The notes beneath the pieces were generated by a model that was given only the letters and a program-made list of their open reading frames with translations, was not told the DNA's origin and did no database searches. The translations under genes were made by a program, and so were the position numbers. Below are positions 53,171 through 62,243 of a stretch of DNA of 62,770 nucleotides, piece after piece. The stretch is from Hydrogenophaga sp. (GTDB lineage Bacteria > Pseudomonadota > Gammaproteobacteria > Burkholderiales > Burkholderiaceae_C): contig NZ_JAHVAB010000042.1 of NCBI RefSeq assembly GCF_019264445.1, forward strand, positions 1 through 62,770, given 5' to 3'. Each line of letters starts with the position of its first letter. The first letter of the stretch is position 1.

Positions 53171-53407
53171 ATGAAGTACCTGCTCGTTCTGGCCGTGGTC
53201 GTGGTCGCGTTCTATGTGTGGCGCAACAACCGCCTGGCCGACAGGGACCAGGCCGCGCGCCGCGCGCCCCCGTCGGGTCGGGCCCAGGCGCCGGCCATCA
53301 TGGTGGCTTGCCAGCAGTGCGGCACGCACCTGCCACAAACCGAAGCCGTGCGAGGCAGCCAGGGGCACTACTGCAGCGCAGAACACCGGCGCCTGCGCGA
53401 AGACTGA
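53171..53407 (+). CDS. PP0621 family small membrane-anchored protein
   Basis: This 78-residue protein has an N-terminal membrane helix (KYLLVLAVVVVAFYVWRNNR), a basic Pro/Ala linker and a C-terminal metal-site-like segment with CQQCGTHLP and YCSAEHRRL. The family is named after Pseudomonas putida PP0621 and is often found just before pilS. The function is unknown. It starts 10 bp after the ypjD stop and ends 1 bp before the pilS ATG. Confidence 0.85.
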   Translation: MKYLLVLAVVVVAFYVWRNNRLADRDQAARRAPPSGRAQAPAIMVACQQCGTHLPQTEAVRGSQGHYCSAEHRRLRED

Positions 53408-53408
53408 G

Positions 53409-55217
53409 ATGGTCCGGGACGTCAGCTCGCAGTTCGCGCCGTCCTGGTACTCGGCCTTCGAAGGCGGGAGCAACCAGGGTCGCGAGCAGCGCCAGCGGGC
53501 CTTCGTGAGGCTCTGGCGGGCCTTCATGCGCGCACGGGTGTTCATTGCCACCGTGCTGCTGGCCTTGCAGGCGTTCTTGCTGGTCACGAAATCCGGCGGA
53601 CCCGACTGGCTGACGCTGGTCTGCTCGGCCCACCTGTGCATCGCGTTCCTCACGCTGTACCTCTGGCGACCGAGCGAGCAAGGCCGCGCAGCGAAATTGC
53701 AGTGGCTGCTGACCATCGGCGTGGATGTGGTGGTGTTCGCCCTGCTGCAGACCTTCCAGATCGGCAGCATCAACTACACGGCCCTGTTTGCCTTGCCGGT
53801 GCTGCTCGCGGCGATCATGGGCTCGCTCACGCTGGCGCTGGCCACGGCCGCCAGCGTCACGCTGTACCTGCTGGGCGAGGCCGCGCTCAACGCCACGCTG
53901 TTCAGCGACCTGTCCACCGCCCGTTTCCTGCAAGCCGGCCTGACCGGCACCGGCTTCTTTCTGGTGGCGGTGCTGGCCAACCAGCTCGCCATCCGGCTGG
54001 CCCGCGAAGAAGCGCTTGCCGCCAGCAGCCAGGCCGCCGCGCGCGCGCAAGCCCAGGTCAACGAACTCGTGATCGAGAGCCTGACGGTGGGTGTGCTGGT
54101 GGTGGACCCGCACGGTGTCGTGCGCAGCGCCAACCCGGCCGCACAAGCCATGCTGCTGGGCCAGGTATCGCCGCAAGCGGCCAAGTTGCTGCTCTCGGCG
54201 CGATCGAGCTGGCAGCACCTGGCGCACATCGTGAACGAAACGTTTTCCATGGGTGAGGCCCTGGAAACCGAGACCACCATCGACAACGAGGACCGCCCGA
54301 TCCAGCGCCTGCACGCCCGCACCCGGCTGACCGCGCAGGGCGGCCGGCGCGCGGGACTGTGTGTGTTGTTTCTGGAAGATTTGCGGGAGGTCGAGGCGCG
54401 CGTGCGCACCGAGAAGCTGGCCTCCATGGGGCGCATGTCGGCCGCTGTGGCACACGAAATCCGCAACCCGCTGTCGGCCATCACGCAGGCCAACGCGCTG
54501 CTCGACGAAGAGGTTCAGGCCCCCGCCCAGAAGCGCCTCACGCGCATGATCGAGCAGAACGCCCAGCGCCTTGCCCGCATCGTCGACGACATCCTCAACG
54601 TCGCGCGCGCCCAACCGAGCCAGGGCCAGGTCTCATCGCCCACGCTGCCCCTGGACCAGACCGTGCGGCAGATCGCACAGGAATGGGCCAGGCAAAGCCG
54701 CGCCGAGCGCGTGCTGGGTGTGCACGTGCATGCGCCCGAAGCCTACGTGGGCTTCGACCCTGAGCACCTGCGCCGGCTGCTGGTGAACCTGCTGGACAAC
54801 GCGCTGCGTCACGCCAGCGGCAAGCCCTCTTCGATCCGGCTGATCTCGCAGCCCAGCGGCAACGAACACGTGCGCCTCTCGGTGTGGAGCGATGGCCAGC
54901 CGCTCGAAGCCAGCGTGATGCGCCACCTGTTCGAGCCCTTCTTCTCCTCCGAGAGCCGCTCCAGCGGACTGGGCCTCTATATCTGCCGCGAGCTCTGTGA
55001 GCGCTATGGCGCACAGATCGCCTACCGGCGCACGCGGCTGGACCAGCGCGAAGGCAACGAGTTTTATGCGCTCATCCCCGCCAGCGGGCCAGCCGCTGCC
55101 ACCCCCCGCGAGCCCATGCAGCAAAGCCTGTCGTACCCGGTGGGCGATTCCGTCGCCACGCGCAACGAGCCGCATGGCTACCGGCTGTCGGGTGACGCCC
55201 CTCTGGGCGCGCGCTGA
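53409..55217 (+). CDS. pilS: Type IV pilus sensor kinase PilS
   Basis: The protein has 602 residues. Six membrane helices occupy about residues 45-195, including FIATVLLALQAFLLVTKSGG. A PAS-like domain follows (SLTVGVLVVDPHGVVRSANP), then the phospho-acceptor in SAAVAHEIRNPLSAITQANA and a catalytic domain with LLVNLLDNALRHASG and SSGLGLYICRELCERYGA. It is paired with pilR and probably senses pilin levels in the membrane, as in Pseudomonas. The ATG follows the PP0621 stop by one base. Confidence 0.93.
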   Translation: MVRDVSSQFAPSWYSAFEGGSNQGREQRQRAFVRLWRAFMRARVFIATVLLALQAFLLVTKSGGPDWLTLVCSAHLCIAFLTLYLWRPSEQGRAAKLQWLLTIGVDVVVFALLQTFQIGSINYTALFALPVLLAAIMGSLTLALATAASVTLYLLGEAALNATLFSDLSTARFLQAGLTGTGFFLVAVLANQLAIRLAREEALAASSQAAARAQAQVNELVIESLTVGVLVVDPHGVVRSANPAAQAMLLGQVSPQAAKLLLSARSSWQHLAHIVNETFSMGEALETETTIDNEDRPIQRLHARTRLTAQGGRRAGLCVLFLEDLREVEARVRTEKLASMGRMSAAVAHEIRNPLSAITQANALLDEEVQAPAQKRLTRMIEQNAQRLARIVDDILNVARAQPSQGQVSSPTLPLDQTVRQIAQEWARQSRAERVLGVHVHAPEAYVGFDPEHLRRLLVNLLDNALRHASGKPSSIRLISQPSGNEHVRLSVWSDGQPLEASVMRHLFEPFFSSESRSSGLGLYICRELCERYGAQIAYRRTRLDQREGNEFYALIPASGPAAATPREPMQQSLSYPVGDSVATRNEPHGYRLSGDAPLGAR

Positions 55218-55240
55218 CGCCTCCACGCCCGAGCACCGAG

Positions 55241-56755
55241 ATGCCCACCTCCAACACCCCCGCCTCCGTGCTGGTCGTCGACGACGAGCCCGATCTGCGC
55301 ACGCTGTACGAGCTCACGCTGCTGCGCGAGGGCCACGCGGTGGTGGCCGCACCCGACCTCGCACAGGCGCGCGAATGGCTGGCGCAGCAACGCTTTGACG
55401 TGCTGATCTCCGACATGCGCCTGCCCGACGGTCTGGGCCTGGACCTGCTGCGCGAGCTGGCCGAGGCGCAACGCCCCGAGAAAAGCATCGTCATCACCGC
55501 CTATGGCTCGGCCGAGAACGCCGTCGAGTCGCTCAAGGCGGGTGCGTTTGACTACCTCACCAAACCGGTCGACCTCAAACAACTGCGCAGCGCGGTCACG
55601 GCCGCCTTGCAAAGCCAGCGCCAGAGCGTGACCGGGTCGGTACTCAACGCGGTCGCAGGTGCCGTCGCTGCCCCTGCTGGCGGTGCGACCGACGCGGCAC
55701 GCAAAGGATCGCCACTCGCCACCAGTGCGCCCTCGCTGCAGCGCATCGTGGGCGGCTCGCCCAGCATCGTGCAGATCAAGGCGCGCATCGAAAAAGTGGC
55801 CTCCAGCATGGCGCCCGTGCTCATCCTGGGCGAATCCGGCACCGGCAAGGAGCTCGTGGCGCGCGCGGTGCACGACTGCAGCCACCGCAGCGCAGGCCCC
55901 TTCGTGGCGGTCAATTGCGGCGCCATCCCTGAAAACCTCATCGAGGCCGAGTTCTTCGGTGCACGCAAGGGCGCATACACCGGCGCCACCACCGATCGCG
56001 ATGGCTACTTCCAGGCGGCACGCGGCGGCACACTGTTCCTCGACGAAATCGGCGATCTGCCGCTGGCCATGCAGGCCAAGCTGCTGCGCGTGATCCAGGA
56101 GCGCCGGGTGCGCGCGCTCGGGGGCGTTCAGGAGGAGGCGGTCGACGTGCGGCTGGTGAGCGCGACGCACCGCGACCTCAATGCGCTGGTGCAGGCCGGC
56201 CAGTTCCGCCAGGACCTGTTTTACCGGCTCAACGTCATCGGGTTGCGCACACCAGCCCTGCGCGAACGGCGCGACGATCTGCCGCTGCTGGTCCAGGCGC
56301 TTCTGGAACGGCTGTGCGCCGAGTCTGGCCAGAAGGTCCCCGATCTGTCGCCGCGTGCCATGGCCTGGCTGCGGTCCCGCGAGCTCCCGGGCAATGTGCG
56401 CGAGCTCGAGAACCTGCTGCAACGTGCACTCGCGCTGAGCAGCGGCCACGCGCTGGAGCCGGAAGACTTCGGGGAGTCCGAAGACATGCAGGAGGTGCCC
56501 ACGCAGCCCGACACGCTCGAGCCTGCCGCGGGCTCGCCATCGATACCTCAGCGTCCACCCGAGGACATCCCCGCCGATCTTCAAACCTACCTGGACGAAC
56601 AGGAGCGGCAGGTGCTGATGAAGGCCCTGCGCGAGAGCGACTTCAACCGCACGGCCGCTGCCGCGCGGCTGGGCCTGAACCTGCGGCAGATGCGCTACCG
56701 CATCCAGCGCCTGGGCATTGCCATGCCCTCCCCGGACGATGACGACACCGCCTGA
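55241..56755 (+). CDS. pilR: Type IV pilus sigma-54 response regulator PilR
   Basis: The protein has 504 residues. The receiver domain has VLVVDDEPDLRTLYEL with phospho-Asp in VLISDMRLPDGLG. The AAA+ domain has Walker A GESGTGKELVARA and the sigma-54 contact loop GAYTGA, the known Tyr variant. A Fis-type helix-turn-helix (RTAAAARLGLNLRQMRYRIQ) is at the C-terminus. It activates pilin (pilA) transcription with sigma-54. pilA is not in the window. The 3' end overlaps ampD by 17 bp. Confidence 0.94.
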   Translation: MPTSNTPASVLVVDDEPDLRTLYELTLLREGHAVVAAPDLAQAREWLAQQRFDVLISDMRLPDGLGLDLLRELAEAQRPEKSIVITAYGSAENAVESLKAGAFDYLTKPVDLKQLRSAVTAALQSQRQSVTGSVLNAVAGAVAAPAGGATDAARKGSPLATSAPSLQRIVGGSPSIVQIKARIEKVASSMAPVLILGESGTGKELVARAVHDCSHRSAGPFVAVNCGAIPENLIEAEFFGARKGAYTGATTDRDGYFQAARGGTLFLDEIGDLPLAMQAKLLRVIQERRVRALGGVQEEAVDVRLVSATHRDLNALVQAGQFRQDLFYRLNVIGLRTPALRERRDDLPLLVQALLERLCAESGQKVPDLSPRAMAWLRSRELPGNVRELENLLQRALALSSGHALEPEDFGESEDMQEVPTQPDTLEPAAGSPSIPQRPPEDIPADLQTYLDEQERQVLMKALRESDFNRTAAAARLGLNLRQMRYRIQRLGIAMPSPDDDDTA

Positions 56756-57353
56756 CGCCGCCGATGCCTCCTGGCGCGGGGGTTGGCTGCGCGCCGCCCG
56801 CCACTGCCCATCGCCCAATTTCGGGCCGCGCCCGCCCGGTGCCGCCATCGACCTGATCGTCCTCCACTCGATCAGCCTGCCACCCGGCGTGTATGGCGGC
56901 CCGGAGGTGGAGCAACTCTTCACCAACCAGCTCGACTGGGGCGCGCATCCTTACTTCGAAGACATCCGGGGCATGGAGGTGTCTTCGCACTTCTTCGTGC
57001 GGCGCGACGGGGAAGTGGTCCAGTTCGTGGATGCCGACGCGCGCGCCTGGCATGCCGGCCAGTCCTGCTGGCGTGGCCGACACAACTGCAACGACGACTC
57101 GATTGGCATCGAACTCGAAGGCCTGGAAGGCGAACGGTTTGAACCCGCGCAATACGAGGCACTGGCGCAGCTCTGCACCCAACTGGTGCAGCGTTATCCG
57201 GTTGCCCACGTGGCCGGCCATGAGCACATCGCGCCCGGTCGCAAACAGGACCCGGGCCCCGGATTCGACTGGTCTCGGCTGCGCGCCGCGCTCGGTTGGC
57301 CCGACGCGTGTTTCCCGCAAGAGACACTGCCCCGCACAGCGGCAGACCGCTGA
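56739..57353 (+). CDS. ampD: 1,6-anhydro-N-acetylmuramyl-L-alanine amidase AmpD
   Basis: This 204-residue cytoplasmic zinc amidase recycles peptidoglycan. The zinc ligands are seen as His in IVLHSISLPPGVYGG and His/Asp in AGHEHIAPGRKQDPGPGFDW; the SSHFFVRRDGEVVQFV and RHNCNDDSIGIELEG blocks complete the active site. In bacteria with AmpR/AmpC, its loss raises beta-lactamase expression; neither gene is visible here. The ATG lies inside the end of pilR. Confidence 0.95.
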   Translation: MTTPPDAADASWRGGWLRAARHCPSPNFGPRPPGAAIDLIVLHSISLPPGVYGGPEVEQLFTNQLDWGAHPYFEDIRGMEVSSHFFVRRDGEVVQFVDADARAWHAGQSCWRGRHNCNDDSIGIELEGLEGERFEPAQYEALAQLCTQLVQRYPVAHVAGHEHIAPGRKQDPGPGFDWSRLRAALGWPDACFPQETLPRTAADR

Positions 57354-57575
57354 GTTCGACACACGAAAAACCGCGCTTCAAGAGCCGGCCTTGCAACGGC
57401 GCGCCCCGTCGGGGCAAAACCCGCTGCATCGCGCGCCGACGCTGGCGCTTCACGCAAAAATGCAATCGCGTTGCCCATTCGGCGGCGATCCCCCGCCGGG
57501 CGCCAGGGCGTGCAACCGCACAATTTCCGCGAGACGAAAAAGGCGCCACACCGCTTCCGGGCGACTTTCTGGAAA
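57354..57575. other. Intergenic stretch upstream of the nrdA promoter
   Basis: These 222 bp hold no open frame I can support. A GCCCC-GTC-GGGGC hairpin at about 57403-57415 may mark the end of the ampD transcript, although no T-run follows. Several short A-runs (CGAAAAA, GCAAAAAT) interrupt otherwise GC-rich DNA. Confidence 0.4.
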
Positions 57576-57591
57576 ACACTACCCGTAGTGG
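57576..57591. promoter_or_regulatory. NrdR box 1
   Basis: ACACTACCCGTAGTGG is a 16-bp palindrome close to the NrdR consensus (ACACTATATATAGTGT), with symmetric arms ACACTA and TAGTG. It starts 32 bp before box 2, three helical turns, the usual spacing for NrdR pairs. Confidence 0.8.
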
Positions 57592-57592
57592 C

Positions 57593-57621
57593 TTGAATGG
57601 GACATGGACACCAGATATAGT
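57593..57621 (+). promoter_or_regulatory. nrdA sigma-70 promoter overlapping NrdR box 2
   Basis: TTGAAT (57593-57598) and TATAGT (57616-57621) are separated by 17 bp, a good -35/-10 pair. The -10 is buried in NrdR box 2 and the -35 directly follows box 1, so NrdR binding would block RNA polymerase. The leader to the nrdA ATG would be about 170 nt. Confidence 0.75.
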
Positions 57622-57623
57622 GT
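57608..57623. promoter_or_regulatory. NrdR box 2
   Basis: ACACCAGATATAGTGT differs from the NrdR consensus at only a few positions and overlaps the promoter -10. Paired with box 1, it predicts repression of nrdAB when dATP is plentiful. Confidence 0.85.
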
Positions 57624-57799
57624 GCGCTGTGAATCCGGAACCCCGCCTTTTCCCGCATGCCCAACGCCCGATTGCTGTCCGTCGGGCGTCCGCCAAAGTC
57701 CGCTGCGGCCACTGCTGATCCGGCACTGCCATCTGCCCCGTCGTCGGACACCTTGCACCCGATGCCATCACCACACAACAAATGAACGAAAGAGGAACC

Positions 57800-60703
57800 A
57801 TGCTGACCGCGTCTCCCATCACCACCCCATCGCCTGCCACGCAGAAGCCCACAGCCGTCACACCGGCCGCAGCACCGCTGGCCGCGAGCAGCTCGGTTTT
57901 TTCCAACTACCAGATCATCCGCCGCAACGGCGCCGTGGTCCCGTTTGAGCCCAGCAAGATCGCTGTGGCCATGATGAAGGCCTTCCTGGCGGTGCACGGC
58001 ACCCAGGGCGCCGCATCGGCCAGCGTGCGCGAAACGGTGGACGAGCTGACGCAGAACGTCGCACGCGCCCTGATGCGCTCGCGCCCGGGTGGCGGCACCT
58101 TCCACATTGAAGACGTGCAAGACCAGGTCGAGCTCGGCCTGATGCGCAGCGGCCACCACGAAGTGGCGCGCGCCTACGTGCTGTACCGCGAACGCCGCAC
58201 GCAAGAGCGCGCGCACCAGGCGGAAGTGGCGCAGCCGTCCGAGCCGGTGCTGCATGTGATCGACGGTGGCCAGCGCGTGCCGCTGGACCTGCAACGCCTG
58301 CAGAGCCTCATCAACGCCGCCTGCAGCGGCCTGGGCAAGGACGTCAAGGCCGATCCAATCGTCGCCGAAACCAAGCGCAACCTGTATGACGGTGTGCCCA
58401 TCGAAGAGGTCTACAAGGCCTCCATCCTGGCCGCACGCACGCTGATCGAAAAAGACCCTGACTACACGTACGCCACCGCACGCCTGCTGCTGCACACCAT
58501 CGTCAAGGAAGTGATGGGCGAAGAAGTGCCGGCCGACCAGATGGGCGCGCGCTACGCCGACTATTTCCCACAGTTCATCAAGAAGGGCGTGGACAACGAC
58601 CTGCTCGACGAAAAGCTGCTGCAGTTCGACCTGGCCCGTCTGGGCGCCGCGCTCAAGCCAGAGCGCGACCTGCAGTTCGACTACCTCGGCCTGCAGACGC
58701 TGTACGACCGCTACTTCCTGCACGTGCGCAAGACCCGCATCGAACTGCCCCAGTCGTTCTTCATGCGCGTGGCCATGGGCCTGTCTCTCAACGAGATCGA
58801 CCGCGAAGCCCGCGCCATCGAGTTCTACGAAGTGCTCTCCTCGTTCGACTTCATGTCGTCCACGCCCACACTGTTCAACAGCGGCACCCTGCGCTCGCAA
58901 CTCTCCAGCTGCTACCTGACCACCGTGCCCGACGACCTCGACGGCATCTACGAGTCGATCAAGGAAAACGCGCTGCTCTCCAAATTTGCGGGCGGCCTGG
59001 GCAACGACTGGACGCGCGTGCGCGCCCTGGGCTCCCACATCAAGGGCACCAACGGTGAATCGCAAGGCGTCGTGCCTTTCCTCAAAGTGGTGAACGACAC
59101 CGCTGTGGCGGTGAACCAGGGCGGCAAGCGCAAGGGCGCGGTCTGCACCTACCTGGAGACCTGGCACCTGGACATTGAAGAATTCCTGGAGCTGCGCAAG
59201 AACACCGGCGACGACCGCCGCCGCACCCACGACATGAACACGGCGAACTGGATTCCCGACCTGTTCATGAAGCGCGTGATGGAAAAGGGCGAGTGGAGCC
59301 TGTTCTCGCCCAACAGCGTGCCCGACCTGCACGACCTCTTCGGTGCCGACTTCGAGAAGGCCTACGTGGCCTACGAAGAAAAAGCCGCACGCGGTGAGAT
59401 CAAGCCCTACCGCAAGGTGCCCGCCAGCGACCTCTGGCGCAAGATGCTCTCGATGTTGTTCGAAACGGGCCATCCCTGGATCACCTTCAAGGACGCCTGC
59501 AACGTGCGCTCCCCGCAGCAGCACGCCGGTGTGGTCCACAGCTCCAACCTGTGCACCGAGATCACGCTCAACACCAGCGACACCGAAACCGCCGTGTGCA
59601 ACCTGGGTTCGGTCAACCTGCTCAACCACGTCAAACGCGGTGACGACGGTGCAAAGGTGCTCGATCACGACAAGCTGCAGGCCACCATCAAGACGGCCAT
59701 GCGCATGCTCGACAACGTGATCGACATCAACTACTACGCCGTGAAGAAGGCGCGCGACTCCAACATGCGCCACCGCCCGGTGGGCCTGGGCGTGATGGGG
59801 TTCCAGGACGCACTGTACGAGCTGCGCATCCCCTACGCCTCCAACGAAGCGGTGGAGTTCGCCGACCGCTCCATGGAAGCCGTCTGCTACTACGCCTACT
59901 GGGCATCCACCGAACTCGCCCGCGAACGCGGCCGCTACGCCAGCTACCGCGGTTCGCTGTGGGACAAGGGTGTGCTGCCACCTGACACGCTGGACCTGCT
60001 GGCCCGTGAACGCGGCGGCTATGTGGACGTGGACCGTTCCGGCGCCCTGGATTGGGACGCGCTGCGCAAGAAGATCGCTGTCGATGGCATGCGCAACTCC
60101 AATTGCGTGGCCATCGCACCCACCGCGACCATCTCCAACATCATCGGCGTGGACGCCTCCATCGAGCCTTGTTTCGGCAACCTCTCGGTCAAGTCCAACC
60201 TGTCCGGCGAGTTCACCGTCATCAACAGCTATCTGGTGAAAGACCTGAAACGGCTGGGGCTGTGGGACGACGTGATGGTCATGGACCTCAAGCACTTCGA
60301 TGGTTCGCTGCGCCCGATCGACCGCGTGCCGCAAGAAGTGAAGGCGCTCTATGCCACCGCATTTGAAGTCGAACCCCTGTGGCTCGTGGAAGCCGCAGCG
60401 CGTCGCCAGAAGTGGATCGATCAGGCGCAGAGCCTGAACATCTACATGGCTGGCGCATCCGGCAAGAAGCTCGACGACACCTACAAGCTCGCCTGGTTGC
60501 GCGGCCTCAAGACCACCTATTACCTGCGCACGACGTCGGCCACCCAGATTGAAAAATCGACGGGCCGTGCGGGCCAGCTCAATGCGGTCTCACTCAGCGC
60601 GACCAGCGCCGGCATGGCGGCCACCACAGCGGCCGCGACAGAGCCAGCAACCGACGTCAAATTCTGCGCCATCGACGATCCGGGTTGCGAAGCCTGTCAG
60701 TGA
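57800..60703 (+). CDS. nrdA: Ribonucleoside-diphosphate reductase class Ia, alpha subunit
   Basis: The protein is 967 residues from the ATG preceded by AAAGAGGAACC; an ATG six codons earlier lacks such a site. A Thr/Ala/Pro-rich head (residues 1-35) precedes an ATP-cone (YQIIRRNGAVVPFEPSKIAV). A second, more divergent cone-like domain follows (VIDGGQRVPLDLQRLQSLIN). The catalytic barrel carries TLFNSGTLRSQLSSCYLT, NLCTEITLNTSDTETAVCNL and the PTATISNIIGVD segment, and the C-terminal redox pair is CEAC. It is regulated by two NrdR boxes upstream. nrdB follows after a 141-bp structured spacer. Confidence 0.97.
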   Translation: MLTASPITTPSPATQKPTAVTPAAAPLAASSSVFSNYQIIRRNGAVVPFEPSKIAVAMMKAFLAVHGTQGAASASVRETVDELTQNVARALMRSRPGGGTFHIEDVQDQVELGLMRSGHHEVARAYVLYRERRTQERAHQAEVAQPSEPVLHVIDGGQRVPLDLQRLQSLINAACSGLGKDVKADPIVAETKRNLYDGVPIEEVYKASILAARTLIEKDPDYTYATARLLLHTIVKEVMGEEVPADQMGARYADYFPQFIKKGVDNDLLDEKLLQFDLARLGAALKPERDLQFDYLGLQTLYDRYFLHVRKTRIELPQSFFMRVAMGLSLNEIDREARAIEFYEVLSSFDFMSSTPTLFNSGTLRSQLSSCYLTTVPDDLDGIYESIKENALLSKFAGGLGNDWTRVRALGSHIKGTNGESQGVVPFLKVVNDTAVAVNQGGKRKGAVCTYLETWHLDIEEFLELRKNTGDDRRRTHDMNTANWIPDLFMKRVMEKGEWSLFSPNSVPDLHDLFGADFEKAYVAYEEKAARGEIKPYRKVPASDLWRKMLSMLFETGHPWITFKDACNVRSPQQHAGVVHSSNLCTEITLNTSDTETAVCNLGSVNLLNHVKRGDDGAKVLDHDKLQATIKTAMRMLDNVIDINYYAVKKARDSNMRHRPVGLGVMGFQDALYELRIPYASNEAVEFADRSMEAVCYYAYWASTELARERGRYASYRGSLWDKGVLPPDTLDLLARERGGYVDVDRSGALDWDALRKKIAVDGMRNSNCVAIAPTATISNIIGVDASIEPCFGNLSVKSNLSGEFTVINSYLVKDLKRLGLWDDVMVMDLKHFDGSLRPIDRVPQEVKALYATAFEVEPLWLVEAAARRQKWIDQAQSLNIYMAGASGKKLDDTYKLAWLRGLKTTYYLRTTSATQIEKSTGRAGQLNAVSLSATSAGMAATTAAATEPATDVKFCAIDDPGCEACQ

Positions 60704-60711
60704 TCGAATGA

Positions 60712-60786
60712 GAGATGCGCACACGCATTGCGATGTTCAACGAATGCCATTCGATGCAACACCGCAACACAAAATGTGCGCATCTC
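60712..60786. repeat. Nested inverted repeat (long hairpin) between nrdA and nrdB
   Basis: GAGATGCGCACA (60712-60723) pairs perfectly with TGTGCGCATCTC (60775-60786). Inside, TTGCGATGTT (60728-60737) pairs with AACACCGCAA (60758-60767) at 9 of 10 positions, and CGAAT/ATTCG caps it with a 3-nt loop at 60746-60748. Together they form one extended 75-nt hairpin. It may attenuate, process or stabilise the nrdAB mRNA. It does not end in a T-tract. Confidence 0.75.
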
Positions 60787-60797
60787 GCATGATCACT

Positions 60798-60825
60798 TTG
60801 CATTTCATGCAGACACTTTGATAAT
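60798..60825 (+). promoter_or_regulatory. Possible internal promoter for nrdB
   Basis: TTGCAT (60798-60803) and GATAAT (60820-60825) are 16 bp apart in an AT-rich patch 20 bp before the nrdB ATG. GCATGA/TCATGC, a short inverted repeat, overlaps it. The match is moderate only. Confidence 0.35.
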
Positions 60826-60844
60826 CCGAACATTGGAAATTTCT

Positions 60845-62017
60845 ATGTTGACCTGGGACGATCACATCACGCCCTCATCGAAGCCAGCGAACAACCCACT
60901 GCCCACCGGCACGTCGGGTCTGCAAGCCGCACTGTCCTCCCCTTCCGCTTCGATCAACACCGTCGCCCCGTCGCCAGCCGCCGCAGCCGTGCCTGCTGCA
61001 CGCCGCATCAACGTGGCCGACAAGCGCATCATCAACGGCCAGACCGACGTCAACCAACTGGTGCCGTTCAAGTACAAGTGGGCCTGGGAAAAATACCTCG
61101 CCACGTGCGCCAACCACTGGATGCCGCAAGAGGTGAACATGAGCCGCGACATCGCGCTCTGGAAAGACCCCAACGGCCTGACTGAAGACGAGCGCCGCAT
61201 CGTCAAGCGCAACCTCGGTTTCTTCGTGACGGCCGACTCGCTGGCGGCCAACAACATCGTGCTGGGCACATACCGCCACATCACCGCGCCGGAATGCCGC
61301 CAGTTCCTGTTGCGCCAGGCATTCGAAGAAGCGATCCACACGCACGCCTACCAGTACATCGTGGAGTCGCTCGGCTTGGATGAGTCCGAGATCTTCAACG
61401 CGTACAACGAAGTTCAGTCGATCCGCGACAAGGATGAGTTCCTGATCCCGTTCATCGAAGCGATCATGGATCCGAACTTCCACACCGGCACGCCCGAGAC
61501 CGACCAGCGCCTGCTCAAGAGCCTGATCGTGTTTGCCTGCCTGATGGAGGGGCTGTTCTTCTATGTGGGCTTCACGCAGATCCTGGCGCTGGGTCGCCAG
61601 AACAAGATGACAGGTGCTGCCGAGCAATACCAGTACATCCTGCGCGACGAATCCATGCACTGCAACTTCGGTATCGATCTGATCAACGCGATCAAGATGG
61701 AGAACCCGATGCTCTGGACCAGCGAGTTCAAGGCTGAAATCAAGGAGCTGTTCCTCAAGGCCGTTGAGCTGGAGTACCGTTATGCCGAAGACACCATGCC
61801 GCGCGGTGTGCTGGGCCTCAACGCTTCCATGTTCAAAGGCTACCTGCGCTACATCGCCAACCGCCGTGCCGTGCAGATTGGCCTGGAGCCCCTGTTTCCC
61901 AACGAAGAGAATCCGTTCCCCTGGATGAGCGAAATGATCGACCTCAAAAAGGAACGCAATTTCTTCGAAACCCGTGTGATCGAATACCAATCCGGCGGGG
62001 CGCTGTCCTGGGATTGA
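60845..62017 (+). CDS. nrdB: Ribonucleoside-diphosphate reductase class Ia, beta subunit
   Basis: This 390-residue diiron/tyrosyl-radical subunit has an N-terminal Ser/Pro/Ala-rich extension of about 50 residues before [20 protein letters not shown]. Iron ligands and the radical site are visible: Asp in [12 protein letters not shown], Glu/His and the radical Tyr in [12 protein letters not shown], and Glu/His in [14 protein letters not shown]. It forms the active complex with NrdA. The start has GGAA about 6 nt upstream. A hairpin at 62078-62119 ends the unit. Confidence 0.96.
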   Translation: MLTWDDHITPSSKPANNPLPTGTSGLQAALSSPSASINTVAPSPAAAAVPAARRINVADKRIINGQTDVNQLVPFKYKWAWEKYLATCANHWMPQEVNMSRDIALWKDPNGLTEDERRIVKRNLGFFVTADSLAANNIVLGTYRHITAPECRQFLLRQAFEEAIHTHAYQYIVESLGLDESEIFNAYNEVQSIRDKDEFLIPFIEAIMDPNFHTGTPETDQRLLKSLIVFACLMEGLFFYVGFTQILALGRQNKMTGAAEQYQYILRDESMHCNFGIDLINAIKMENPMLWTSEFKAEIKELFLKAVELEYRYAEDTMPRGVLGLNASMFKGYLRYIANRRAVQIGLEPLFPNEENPFPWMSEMIDLKKERNFFETRVIEYQSGGALSWD

Positions 62018-62077
62018 TGCCGCTAACACCGGAGCCGCATTGCCTCTTTTGACCACCAACATGTGTTCCGTTCATCC

Positions 62078-62119
62078 AAAACCCTGTACGCATCGCCAAG
62101 GCGACGGTGGCAGGGTTTT
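62078..62119 (+). terminator. Terminator after nrdB
   Basis: AAAACCCTG (62078-62086) pairs with CAGGGTTTT (62111-62119), and TCGCC-AA-GGCGA forms a second stem inside. The A-run and T-run at the base make it usable on either strand. Confidence 0.75.
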
Positions 62120-62243
62120 GTCACAGGATTCAAATCCTTGGGGCCAGCCGTGGATGCATCCACACGGCCTCAGGGCGTTGAATCACTTCGCTGGCGACAA
62201 GGCTGGCTGAAGTGCTCTTTGCAACTTGATCAAGGAGAAAACA

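Noticed and set aside
57194..60334. Very long open frame (over 1000 codons) antisense to nrdA
   Set aside because: It mirrors nrdA codon structure, is rich in Ala/Gly/Val/His with no domain, and nrdA is certain. High GC content removes stop codons from the complementary frame.
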